Source: Chitinispirillum alkaliphilum (GTDB taxonomy: Bacteria; Fibrobacterota; Chitinivibrionia; Chitinivibrionales; Chitinispirillaceae). From it: a stretch of 64,000 nucleotides of DNA. The notes under the pieces were generated by a model that saw nothing but the letters and a program-made list of their open reading frames with translations, was not told the DNA's origin and ran no database searches. The stretch is from assembly GCA_001045525.1 (NCBI GenBank), contig LDWW01000004.1, forward strand, positions 1-64,000, given 5' to 3'. Made by a program: the position numbers and the translations under genes. This document shows positions 1 through 8,480 of the stretch, one piece after another (positions within the stretch are counted from its first letter, which is position 1; every line of letters starts with the position of its first letter).

Positions 1-86
1 ACCTTTTGATCTGCAGAAATCCCCTATAGCTCTGGCCACTTAAAGCGGAGACTGAAAGTACCTGTTCCACTTCTGTTCTGCAGTGG

Positions 87-128
87 ATTATCTCCTGTAT
101 ATGTAGTGTAAAGTATACAGGAGATAAT
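87..128. repeat. Perfect 15-bp inverted repeat with a 12-nt spacer
   Basis: The arms at 87-101 (ATTATCTCCTGTATA) and 114-128 are exact reverse complements around a 12-nt spacer. The repeat lies about 60 nt beyond the stop of the minus-strand repeat lipoprotein, so it could act as a transcript-end hairpin, but no T-run follows on either strand. It could equally be a protein-binding site or the end of a mobile element. I see no gene in the rest of 1-189. Confidence 0.6.
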
Positions 129-189
129 ATCACTTAAAGGCTTAACGGTACACGGAGTGGATTACCAAAGTTTTATTCCTGTTCTTTGT

Positions 190-3100
190 TTAATTATCCC
201 TAACAAGACGGATGGAATAACCTGTTGACTTCCTCATTAATCCACCTTGCAACAACCCCATTTCATTAGCAAAATGTAAACTTACCGTTGTTCGGTCCTC
301 TGAAGCGCACCACCAAATCCCTGTCATAGACATTGCATGATAAAACCCATTACGCCAATCTCGGTAGCCTCCTGGAAGCCCTGTGAAACCAGAGCGATTG
401 TTATAGTTTTGATAATGGCCAACCTTACCATTTGTTCCATGAAACGCCCACTCTTGACCATTTGATGCAAGGGCTTTACCGATCTTATTATTTTCTTTAG
501 TTCTGTCCCAGTTGTACTCATTTGCTATGAGATAATCTCTGAGTTGTTTCCAATCTGCATCAGAAGGAACTCTCCATCCTTCTGGAGCGATATTGTAAGG
601 ATTGGCAGGATCTACCACATACCAATTATATAGTGCACCAAACTTCTCCCGAAAACCCGAATCTGCAGTATTATCATACCAACAGTACGCAGCTTCTGCT
701 ATGTTAGTCCATTCTTGATCGTTTATAATATGTAGTATAGAGGTTCCATCAGCATATTTTGTTGACCTTAGGTTTTCTACTGTCCATTCTTGGTTACCGA
801 TCATTACTGTAGTATAAACATTACCATCAGCATCAACAACGCGTCCCCATTTTGCATATATTATTGTATCAGATGTGATTACGTCGGAAGGAAATACCCA
901 TCTGATTGTAAGGTCCTCATCTCTATACCATCCTGCAAACATCGAGTCGGCTTTTGTGGGATCACTCGGTATGTTTAACATTCCACCGTGCTCAATATAC
1001 TGATTATCAACATATGTCCCCCCCCTGGTATCGAATGTAATGGTGTACTGGTTAATCCTCCATTTTGCATATATCTCTTTGTCTCCTATGCTTCCTTTTA
1101 TTATGCCATCAACAATTTTTTCACTAAAACGATTGTCAGCATACCAACCTTCAAATGTATAATGTTCCTTTTCAGGATCGTTTAATATGAACGTGTCTTT
1201 TACTGTGTATTCTACCGGATTCCCATCATGGATTCCTCCACCTAATTCATACGTAATCGAATAACGCCTCAGTTTCCATTTGGCATAGAGAGTGGTATCC
1301 CGAACAATCTCATCCTCATCAAAATCCCACCTGACAGAACTTTCCAAATTCCTGTACCAGCCATCAAAATCATACCCCAATCTCGATGGGTCGGAAGGCC
1401 GTGAAACAATACTACCATGATTTACAGAAACTTGTGAGGCCTCTTCACCATTCTGGGCATCAAAGGTCACTGTGTAACTGTTTATACTCCACTTCGCATA
1501 AATTTTTACATCTCCGGTCGACCCTGAAACTATCTCCTTTATTTCATTCTCAAACTCCTTCTCTAAAAACCAGCCCTGAAACGAATAACCCGTCCTCGAT
1601 GGATTCCTCAGGATTATTGTCTCTGATTCTATCGTATATGTTTCAAGATTTTGGCTGTGATTACCCCCTCCATACAATTCATAAGAAATCGAATAATCCC
1701 TCACATTCCATTTCGCATAGAGAGTAGTATCTCCAAAAATCTGATTCTCGTTGAAATCCCACCTGACAGAACTTTCCAAATTCCTGTACCAGCCATCAAA
1801 ATCATACCCTAATCTCGATGGGTTGGAAGGCCGTGAAACAATACTACCATGATTTACAGAAACTTGTGAAACTTCCTCACCATCCTGGGTATCAAAAGTG
1901 ACAGTATAGCTGTTTATGTCCCACTTTGCATAAACCTTAACTTCACCGCTCGATCCTGAAACGATCTCCGTTACTTCATTTTCAAACACATCCTCCAAAA
2001 ACCAGCCCTGAAACGAATACCCAGTCCTGGATGGATTGCTCAGGTTTATTGTCTCTGATTCTATTGTATATGATAGAGGATTGAGGCTGTCATTATTCCC
2101 TCCATACAATTCATAAGAAATCGAATAATCCCTCACATTCCAGTTCGCATAGAGAGTAGTATCTCCAAAAATCTGATTTTCATTAAAATCCCACTTGACT
2201 GAACTTTCCAAATTCCTGTACCAGCCATCAAATTCATATCCCAATCTCGATGGGTCTGAAGGCCGTGGAACAATACCACCATGATTCACAGAAACTTGTG
2301 AAGCATCCTCACCATCCCGGGTGTCAAAAGTGATAGTATAGCTGTTTATGCCCCACTTTGCATAAACCTTAACTTCACCGGTCGATCCTGAAACGATCTC
2401 CGTTACTTCATTTTCAAACACATCCTCCAAAAACCACCCCTGAAACGAATACCCGGTCCTCGATGCATCCTTCAGAGTTATTGTCTCTCTTTCAATTGTA
2501 TATGATAGAGGATTGAGGCTGTCATTATTCCCTCCATACAATTCATAAGAAATCGAATAGCTTTTCACATTCCACTTCGCATAGAGAGTAATATCTTCCA
2601 ATACTTCATCCGACGAGTCCCACCTGTTTTCATGGGTATCATCAATATACCACCCATCAAATTTATACCCATTTTTCACAGGCTCTTCAATTTCACCCAT
2701 TGAGTTTCCATGCAGTATCACAATAGGCTCTATTTCATTTCCACCTTTAGTATTAAACGTTACTGTTTTATACGGATTTGCAACCACTACCGTCTTGGAT
2801 GTGTCGGACCTTATTCCCCTGGCATCTTTCACGACAGATTTGATTCTAACAGTATCAATTTCTTCAATGCCAATTCTTAATGTGTCTGAGTTTTTTCCGC
2901 TAAGCTGCTTTGTGGAATACAAAGTATCATTTATGATGTATATAACCGAATCCAACTGTGCAGTTTTTACATCTGATTTGAATTCAAAGCGTATTTTTGC
3001 ACTACTCTCAGCTATTTGCAAAGTATCTGGAACGAAGATTCGCGGTTTTGTGGTTTTGGAAAGGACAGTTTTTAACAATATATCAGACTGATTTCCATTC

Positions 3101-3678
3101 ATGTCTGATATGATAACCGTAATTTCTTTATCTTCAGTTTTCATTGTATCAGCTAAAAACAGAACGTTACCCTTATTTTCCTGGACCTTATCTGGCAATG
3201 ACCACTTTATTGTATAGGTGCTGTCTATGTCTGTATCTGTTTCCAGCGTGAGCGTGTATTCAGACATATATTCTACCTGGTCAGGTGCAACCAAAGAAAA
3301 CGGGTTTTTCACCTCCAGTGTACAAATTACGGTATATACTCTGTTATTTGGAGTAACCCCTTTAATGGTAAACTCTCCGACCAAACTGTTTTCACCAGTT
3401 CCCTTAACCAAGACTGTAATAAATGTATCTCCCTGAGCCCAGAACACAGATGTATCAATTATCTCTTTCAAAGAGGAATCTGGTTTGATAATAGCGAACT
3501 CGTCTTTTCCCGTCAGGATTGGTAGTTCAATCGCCTCAAGATGATAAATAGTGAACCTGTTTTCTTCCAGTGCTAAATGATACTCACCCTCAAAATCCCG
3601 ATCATAGGGATTTGTTATTTGAAGTTCATCAATGCAGTTCATACCTAAGATCAAAAAAGTAAGCAGCAATATTTTCAT
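190..3678 (-). CDS. Giant cell-surface repeat lipoprotein: Listeria-Bacteroides repeats plus FISUMP domain
   Basis: This 1162-residue protein starts with a very short signal ending at Cys15. The residue before the Cys is Asn, so the lipobox is not canonical. Residues about 16-300 are beta-rich, Ig-like and of no family I recognise. Residues about 303-946 hold nine repeats of about 72 residues of the Listeria-Bacteroides (InlB B-repeat) type, each with a GY.FDGWY or GYSFQGWF core and ending in YAKW. Two sub-types alternate, so the true period is 144 residues. Residues about 947-1162 match the Fibrobacter 'major paralogous' (FISUMP) domain, with VMIGNQEWTVENL, GWRVPSDADW and GYSIRLVRDN. These domains are typical of surface-exposed proteins; a role in adhesion is inference. 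It stands alone among decayed DNA. Confidence 0.85.
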   Translation of the reverse strand: MKILLLTFLILGMNCIDELQITNPYDRDFEGEYHLALEENRFTIYHLEAIELPILTGKDEFAIIKPDSSLKEIIDTSVFWAQGDTFITVLVKGTGENSLVGEFTIKGVTPNNRVYTVICTLEVKNPFSLVAPDQVEYMSEYTLTLETDTDIDSTYTIKWSLPDKVQENKGNVLFLADTMKTEDKEITVIISDMNGNQSDILLKTVLSKTTKPRIFVPDTLQIAESSAKIRFEFKSDVKTAQLDSVIYIINDTLYSTKQLSGKNSDTLRIGIEEIDTVRIKSVVKDARGIRSDTSKTVVVANPYKTVTFNTKGGNEIEPIVILHGNSMGEIEEPVKNGYKFDGWYIDDTHENRWDSSDEVLEDITLYAKWNVKSYSISYELYGGNNDSLNPLSYTIERETITLKDASRTGYSFQGWFLEDVFENEVTEIVSGSTGEVKVYAKWGINSYTITFDTRDGEDASQVSVNHGGIVPRPSDPSRLGYEFDGWYRNLESSVKWDFNENQIFGDTTLYANWNVRDYSISYELYGGNNDSLNPLSYTIESETINLSNPSRTGYSFQGWFLEDVFENEVTEIVSGSSGEVKVYAKWDINSYTVTFDTQDGEEVSQVSVNHGSIVSRPSNPSRLGYDFDGWYRNLESSVRWDFNENQIFGDTTLYAKWNVRDYSISYELYGGGNHSQNLETYTIESETIILRNPSRTGYSFQGWFLEKEFENEIKEIVSGSTGDVKIYAKWSINSYTVTFDAQNGEEASQVSVNHGSIVSRPSDPSRLGYDFDGWYRNLESSVRWDFDEDEIVRDTTLYAKWKLRRYSITYELGGGIHDGNPVEYTVKDTFILNDPEKEHYTFEGWYADNRFSEKIVDGIIKGSIGDKEIYAKWRINQYTITFDTRGGTYVDNQYIEHGGMLNIPSDPTKADSMFAGWYRDEDLTIRWVFPSDVITSDTIIYAKWGRVVDADGNVYTTVMIGNQEWTVENLRSTKYADGTSILHIINDQEWTNIAEAAYCWYDNTADSGFREKFGALYNWYVVDPANPYNIAPEGWRVPSDADWKQLRDYLIANEYNWDRTKENNKIGKALASNGQEWAFHGTNGKVGHYQNYNNRSGFTGLPGGYRDWRNGFYHAMSMTGIWWCASEDRTTVSLHFANEMGLLQGGLMRKSTGYSIRLVRDN
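841..2772 (-). repeat. 432-bp tandem repeat array inside the surface lipoprotein gene
   Basis: Nine coding repeats of about 215 bp alternate between two sub-types. Units starting at codons 372, 516, 660 and 804 are exactly 144 codons apart, giving 432-bp dimers at 2134-2565, 1702-2133, 1270-1701 and a diverged 841-1269. The three inner dimers are near identical over long stretches of DNA, for example around 1310-1380, 1740-1830 and 2190-2260. This points to recent duplication or ongoing homogenisation. All units are in frame, so recombination would change protein length without breaking the gene. Confidence 0.85.
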
Positions 3679-3853
3679 CTGTCTTCACTCCTGCTAAAAA
3701 ACCTGCCATCAATTGTTTTGATATTGCAAACAGCGGTAACGCACCCATGGCGCTTCCGATGTAAGAACGTCGCTGTGATTTCTTATACATTTTTCTGTAC
3801 TCATCATGGTTTTCCTGCGCATAGTTAACCTGAATCGAAAGATAAATTGACAT
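3629..3853 (-). CDS. Doubtful small ORF or gene remnant upstream of the repeat lipoprotein
   Basis: An open frame of 74 codons overlaps the first 50 nt of the repeat lipoprotein gene. The predicted peptide has a basic stretch (MYKKSQRRSYIGSAMG) followed by a hydrophobic segment, which looks like part of a membrane or envelope protein. There is no ribosome-binding site ahead of the ATG, and the last codons run into the neighbouring gene in another frame. It is either a remnant of a broken gene or chance; I could not assign a family. Confidence 0.2.
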   Translation of the reverse strand: MSIYLSIQVNYAQENHDEYRKMYKKSQRRSYIGSAMGALPLFAISKQLMAGFLAGVKTDENIAAYFFDLRYELH

Positions 3854-3933
3854 AGAAAACCATCTTATGAGGCTTTAATGCAGTAAATTATAGGTGATAA
3901 ACAATAAATTACCGACATTAAGCAGACACTCAA

Positions 3934-4456
3934 ATGTGTGATGAAATGAAGATATGTTCCGACAGAAAAGAATGCAAGATAAGTGATGTTGAAATTACTA
4001 ACGATACCCTTTCAGCCCGGAGTGGATTGAGTCTTATGTTGCGGTACATTGACAAAACCGGTCTTTTTACAATGATAAAACAAAAATTCGGTCATCTGCG
4101 CAAATCCAGCAAGGGAGATTTAATCGGTGAATGTGTCTGTCAATTCATGGCTTTTTGTATGGATGGTACCAAACATTCGATTGCACGGTTCGATGAACTT
4201 AAAAAAGATCCGGGTGTATTATTTCCTGATGGTGATAAGCCACTTCCTTATGGAATCGTTTCGTAAAGATATTGCAAGCGATATCCTTCCATATGGTTGT
4301 TATCCGGCACGGATTTGTCGTAAGATAATTGATGTTGCGGTAAAGATAATTCATACTGGTCGCCGGGTCATTTTGAAGACAACCCGTGCTGTTTGGAATG
4401 CCTTGAGTTTTGATGTGCTATGGAGTCGCTGTAACAATCAACTGGCGATAATCTGA
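3934..4456 (+). pseudogene. IS1380-like transposase, internally deleted and frameshifted
   Basis: The first about 100 codons (from 3934) resemble the N-terminus of IS1380-family DDE transposases, with LSARSGLSLMLRYIDKTGLF and FGHLRKSSKGD. At about 4235 that frame ends, and a second frame carries on to the stop at 4456 with a typical C-terminal tail (ILPYGCYPARICRKIID, RRVILKTTRAVWNALSFD). A complete member is over 400 residues long; here only the two ends, about 175 residues in total, remain, so the catalytic core has been deleted. No terminal inverted repeats could be delimited by eye. It is a dead relic that marks past transposition in this region. Confidence 0.7.
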
Positions 4457-5003
4457 ACGAGTAACTGCCGGAACCTGATGTACATAGGGGGAGGTGTATA
4501 CCTGCTTCCTCTTTCGTCAACTCTATGGTGTTTGATTTCAAATATCCGGAATAAGAAATGTTATCCTTTAGGTATTTCTGTAAGTTTCGCCAAATCATGG
4601 ACAATTGTATTTTACATTTTTAAATATTTGGACGGATTGCAGGAAAACTGGAGGGTTGTTTTTAACCAATAATCGTACGATTTAGGTAAAAATTGTGAGC
4701 AAAATCCAGTTTGAATTGCACTTCACTTCAAATTAATAAATCTGTATATGGAATTATAATGTTTTTCCCACCTGGTTAAACACCCTGGACATCTACATGC
4801 ACCCATGTTATTGCTAAAAACTCACCAGGCACATTTTACTCACTTGATTCTAAAACGAAAAACTATTACCATGTTCACACATCAATTGTGTATTTATCTC
4901 ATCTTTTAAAATCGAGAACTTGTTACATTTTTCTTTCCGCCATCAACCTTGATATACCGAGTACTTTCTTCGATACACACACCAAACCAAAGGATCACAA
5001 GAG
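4457..5003. other. Gene-free stretch after the transposase relic
   Basis: About 550 bp of AT-rich DNA lie between the transposase relic and the 3' end of the small lipoprotein gene. The first 200 bp probably belong to the insertion element's right end. I see no convincing ORF, RNA gene or terminator here. Confidence 0.5.
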
Positions 5004-5552
5004 CTATTCATCATTGCCAATTCGATATTTTATGAGTTTCATGAATATCTCCGATCCACCCCAAGCTGTCAGTCCTATTCCTTTTCTAAATTCTTTGAAC
5101 TGCCATTGTAATTGCTTTTCGTATTCGAGTTCTTTATAAGATCCGGTTGTCATAAGAACAGTATTGGTACTTTCATCCCTTGTATTATAGGTATACCTAC
5201 CAATGCTTACCCCATCTTCAGGAATGAGCAAACAAAATGGTTCGTATTGGGAACCTTCAATCAAGGATAAGTATACAAGACCTGAATTTTTGATTTTATA
5301 TAACAATTTACTCTTATGGCCAGCTTCAAAGGTTCTGATCTTTTTTCCCATAAGAACAGAATCTTTTTCAATCAGCTCAACTAATGAGTCTTGGAAAGAT
5401 GAATTCTCAATTACCTCTCCATCCATCATTTGAACATATTCCCACACGCTGCCAACCACTAAAGGGAAGTAAGTTGAAGTATCTGCAGTTAATTGACCGG
5501 TACAGCTCTTCAACAATAAAAACGACATAATTATGACAATTTTCTTTAGCAT
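5004..5552 (-). CDS. Small lipoprotein of unknown function
   Basis: The gene encodes 182 residues. The chosen ATG (5552) follows an AGGGA ribosome-binding site and begins a clear lipoprotein signal, MLKKIVIIMSFLLLKSC, with Cys17 as the lipidated residue. The frame stays open for 33 codons upstream, but that extension would bury the signal peptide. The mature part includes STYFPLVVGSVWEYVQM, an arrangement common at the start of bacterial lipoproteins that read 'FPL..G..W.Y', followed by mixed beta-strand sequence ending in LTAWGGSEIFMKLIKY. I do not recognise a named family. It is an isolated gene with non-coding DNA on both sides; an envelope location is likely. Confidence 0.7.
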   Translation of the reverse strand: MLKKIVIIMSFLLLKSCTGQLTADTSTYFPLVVGSVWEYVQMMDGEVIENSSFQDSLVELIEKDSVLMGKKIRTFEAGHKSKLLYKIKNSGLVYLSLIEGSQYEPFCLLIPEDGVSIGRYTYNTRDESTNTVLMTTGSYKELEYEKQLQWQFKEFRKGIGLTAWGGSEIFMKLIKYRIGNDE

Positions 5553-6182
5553 AATTCCCTCTGCATGTTTGCTCTGAGCCTTTGCTTTCTGCGGTTCCTT
5601 GTCCTTACTCCATACGGCAAGTTCAAGATGTCGATATCCGGCAGTCTCCATTTAGTTCCCTTTTGATTCATGCCAGTTCCTCAATTTTCCTGAACTAAAC
5701 AGAGTGGTCGAATCCTGAATCTTTAAATATTCCCACCACCCATTTGGGTTTAATATTTTTCAGGGCTAAAGAATATTGAACATTTACTCTCAACAACAAC
5801 ATTATTCCCCGCCACACATAGACCCTACCCATTATTCTTATTCGAGATAACGGTAAGCCCTTACAGGTATTTCGAGAATTTAGCTGGGATAATCACCGAA
5901 AAAAAAGCCGGCAGAAATATGGTTCAACAGTGCAATACGATTTGACAACTTCTTTAATTATACCAAAGGTTCAAAACAAGCACTATTTCATACCACAAAT
6001 CGACGTCCATACAAAATGGGTACAGGATGGAGACTCACAATACGTATGTCAATATATTTTTTAAAGAAAGTGTTATGGCCGCATCATAAGACACTTCAGA
6101 TAAACTCATGTACCACACGAACAGAGCCTACCCCGAAACGGCCACAAATATGAAAAACCGATGTGTAAAGAAGACCCAAATT
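5553..6182. other. 630-bp stretch without an intact gene
   Basis: This AT-rich spacer separates the accessory left end from lpxA. It holds one open frame without a start codon (5822-6064, listed separately). I found no terminator with a T-run for the lpx operon, which ends at 6183, and no RNA gene. Confidence 0.5.
5822..6064 (+). pseudogene. Possible 3' remnant of a lost gene
   Basis: Between the stop at 5819 and the TAA at 6062-6064 there are 80 open codons with no ATG near the front. The translation looks protein-like (for example VFREFSWDNHRKKSRQKYGS and VDVHTKW-type alternating segments such as PQIDVHTKWVQDGDSQYV), as in the last strands of a beta-barrel. No family was recognised, and the reading may be chance. 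Its setting next to a dead transposase makes a truncated gene plausible. Confidence 0.2.
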
Positions 6183-7028
6183 TCAATCAAGCGACATGCG
6201 CATTATACCACGCTGTGATTTTTTTACAAAATCGGTGATAAGCCTGACATGTCCATTGTCCTGAAATTCCCTGTCCAGTTTGGTGAGAGCATCTTCCAGT
6301 GATAGCCCTTCACGGAAAAGAATTTTATAGGCAGTTTTTATGTCTCTGAGCTGCTCGGGAGTGAAACCCCTGCGCTCAAGACCAACTTTATTTATACCCG
6401 AAATTCTGGTAGGATCAGCACCAACCAGTGCGTAAGGAACCACATCCCTGAAAGGGCGCGCAACCGAAGCCACCATCGCATAATCGCCAATCCTGGTAAA
6501 CTGATGTATTGGGACAATTCCTCCAATGGTAACATGACTTCCCACCTCAACATGCCCAGCCATAGCCAGACCATTGGAGACAGTAACATCATCACCAAGA
6601 ATACAATCATGAGCAACATGGCAATAAGCCATAATCCAGCAATCAGAACCTATTCTGGTTTCGCCGTTTGCTTCTGTACCTCTGTTTATAGTGACAAATT
6701 CCCGGATAACCGTGTTATCCCCAATAATGGTGTATGTTTTTTCACCACTGAACTTCTTATCCTGAGGTTCAAGACCTATACTTGCACTCTTGAAAATTTT
6801 GCAGTTCTTTCCTATGCGGGTACCGGTACCGATCATAACGTGAGGACCAATAGAACAGCCTTCATCAATAATGACATCGTTTTCGATAACTGTATAGGGA
6901 CCGATTTTCACATCAGCCCCAATCTGTACTCCCGGCTCAATTATAGCAGTAGGATGTATGAGTTGATGTGATTCTGCTCCGGCCTTTCCACATCCTCTGC
7001 ATCCATGTACTTCACTGATATTACTCAT
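6183..7028 (-). CDS. lpxA: LpxA, acyl-ACP:UDP-GlcNAc 3-O-acyltransferase
   Basis: LpxA catalyses the first step of lipid A synthesis, moving a 3-hydroxyacyl chain from ACP to the 3-OH of UDP-GlcNAc in the cytoplasm. The 281 residues form a left-handed beta-helix of hexapeptide repeats from about residue 24 (LIHPTAIIEPGVQIG) to about 205, then the helical C-terminal domain (NKVGLERRGFTPEQLRDIKTA). The catalytic His lies in AYCHVAHDCILG. It is the last gene of the lpxD, lpxC-fabZ, lpxA run, 47 nt after lpxC-fabZ. One oddity is an extra N-terminal segment of about 22 residues carrying a C-R-G-C pair, which usual LpxA proteins of about 260 residues lack. The start is not certain, because the Shine-Dalgarno signal is weak. 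Confidence 0.95.
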   Translation of the reverse strand: MSNISEVHGCRGCGKAGAESHQLIHPTAIIEPGVQIGADVKIGPYTVIENDVIIDEGCSIGPHVMIGTGTRIGKNCKIFKSASIGLEPQDKKFSGEKTYTIIGDNTVIREFVTINRGTEANGETRIGSDCWIMAYCHVAHDCILGDDVTVSNGLAMAGHVEVGSHVTIGGIVPIHQFTRIGDYAMVASVARPFRDVVPYALVGADPTRISGINKVGLERRGFTPEQLRDIKTAYKILFREGLSLEDALTKLDREFQDNGHVRLITDFVKKSQRGIMRMSLD

Positions 7029-7075
7029 ATATTTTCACTTTTCCCTGTAAATCGATTGTAAAACAGGACAAACTA

Positions 7076-8446
7076 TCATCCGAACATAGCCATTCCTTCA
7101 GCTTCACAAACAAGTTTATCCTCCACATAACACTTCCCTTCAAACTTACCGGTTCCTCGCCTGAAACGCAGCATTTTAACTTCAATCCTCAACACATCCC
7201 CGGGACGTACTATCCCTCTGAATCTGGTTTTATCAACTCCCATAAACAATACCTGTGCATCAGGATTGGGTTCAGCCCCCGGTTTGTAAAGCCCCATCAC
7301 ACCGGCAGCCTGTGCGATAGCTTCAACCTGAAGAACACCAGGCATTATCGGGTTACCAGGGAAATGTCCCTGAAAAAACGGTTCGTTGAAGGAGACATTT
7401 TTAACCGCAACTATACTCTTACCAGGATCAATATCCAAAACTTTATCAACCATAAGGAATGGATACCTGTGGGGAAGAATCTTGAGGATATCCTCGTAAT
7501 CTATTTCGCCTGGTTTTTTTGAAACTGCAGCAGAAGCTTTTTTCTTTATATGCTCCCTTATCTTTTTGGCCATTTCTATGTTCGCAGCATGTCCCGTACG
7601 GGCTGCAAGGATATGTGCATTAAGCGGTTTACCCAAAAGATAAAGATCACCAACCAGATCGAGCGCTTTGTGACGACATGGTTCATTGTAGAAACGAAGT
7701 TCTGTATTGTTTAAAAACCCGTTCTCCCCAGCTTCAATCGGGCCTTTATAATCGAAAAGCTTGCGCATATAAGCCACATGCTCTTCTGTCAAATCAACAT
7801 CCTGCACCACAAGTGCACTGTCAAGAGAACCCCCTTTAATCAGATCCAGTTCCCTGAGCTTTTCTATTTCGGAAAGAAAGCAAAATGTCCGTGCAGGAGC
7901 AAAATCCTTAACGTAATCGTCAAGGGTAAAAAGAGTGGTGTACTGAGCCCCAAGAGCTGGATAGTTATAATCTATTTCGAGAGTAACCCTGAAGTGATCA
8001 AGAGGAAAAACTCCCAAAGCAACATCCCCGTTAACATACATAACAGGCTCATCAATACTGAGATATTCTCTTTTGACGTTCTGCTCAACCAACCCGGCCT
8101 CATTCACCAGCTCCACGTAAGGCATGGCACTTCCGTCCATCAAAGGAATTTCCTGAGCATTTATCTCCACCCGACAGTTATCAACGCCAAGTCCGGCGAA
8201 ACACGACATCACATGCTCAATCGAATAAACCTTTACACCATTGAGCCCAATGGTTGTTCCCCTGGCAAGATCAACAACATTATCTATATCCGCAGGAATT
8301 TCCACCTCTTTCTCAAGATCCGTACGCACAAAGCGGATTCCGTAATTTTCCGGAGCAGGATTAAGTGTAACCTTAGCTTCTATACCAGTATGTAAACCGG
8401 TCCCTGTCAACGAAACACTTTTTCCTATAGTATGCTGCTGAGCCAT
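7076..8446 (-). CDS. lpxC/fabZ: LpxC-FabZ fusion: UDP-3-O-acyl-GlcNAc deacetylase / 3-hydroxyacyl-ACP dehydratase
   Basis: One polypeptide of 456 residues joins two enzymes. Residues 1 to about 300 are LpxC, the zinc deacetylase committing lipid A synthesis: zinc ligands sit in SIEHVMSCFAG and HKALDLVGD, and the catalytic His in RTGHAAN. Residues about 315-456 are FabZ, which dehydrates 3-hydroxyacyl-ACP in fatty acid elongation: LPHRYPFLMVDKV supplies the His and GHFPGNPIMPGVLQVEA the acid. Both halves look catalytically complete. The fusion is known from Bacteroidota, Fibrobacterota and relatives. It places two enzymes competing for the same 3-hydroxyacyl-ACP pool at a fixed ratio. The neighbours are lpxD (34 nt upstream) and lpxA. 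Confidence 0.96.
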   Translation of the reverse strand: MAQQHTIGKSVSLTGTGLHTGIEAKVTLNPAPENYGIRFVRTDLEKEVEIPADIDNVVDLARGTTIGLNGVKVYSIEHVMSCFAGLGVDNCRVEINAQEIPLMDGSAMPYVELVNEAGLVEQNVKREYLSIDEPVMYVNGDVALGVFPLDHFRVTLEIDYNYPALGAQYTTLFTLDDYVKDFAPARTFCFLSEIEKLRELDLIKGGSLDSALVVQDVDLTEEHVAYMRKLFDYKGPIEAGENGFLNNTELRFYNEPCRHKALDLVGDLYLLGKPLNAHILAARTGHAANIEMAKKIREHIKKKASAAVSKKPGEIDYEDILKILPHRYPFLMVDKVLDIDPGKSIVAVKNVSFNEPFFQGHFPGNPIMPGVLQVEAIAQAAGVMGLYKPGAEPNPDAQVLFMGVDKTRFRGIVRPGDVLRIEVKMLRFRRGTGKFEGKCYVEDKLVCEAEGMAMFG

Positions 8447-8480
8447 ATCACATGAAAATCCTTTCTTGTCTGACGATAAC

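Noticed and set aside
841-2772. Regularly spaced repeats that might be read as a CRISPR-like or satellite array
   Set aside because: The repeats are 432 bp long, wholly in frame, encode a known protein repeat and have no unique spacers.
5553-5651. 33-codon N-terminal extension of the small lipoprotein
   Set aside because: It would place residues before a textbook lipoprotein signal and has no ribosome-binding site; the internal ATG has one.
6504-6971. 155-codon plus-strand frame opposite lpxA
   Set aside because: It is a shadow of the hexapeptide repeat coding sequence.
7778-8395. 205-codon plus-strand open frame opposite lpxC-fabZ
   Set aside because: It lies entirely antisense to a well-supported gene, has no family resemblance and no ribosome-binding site.
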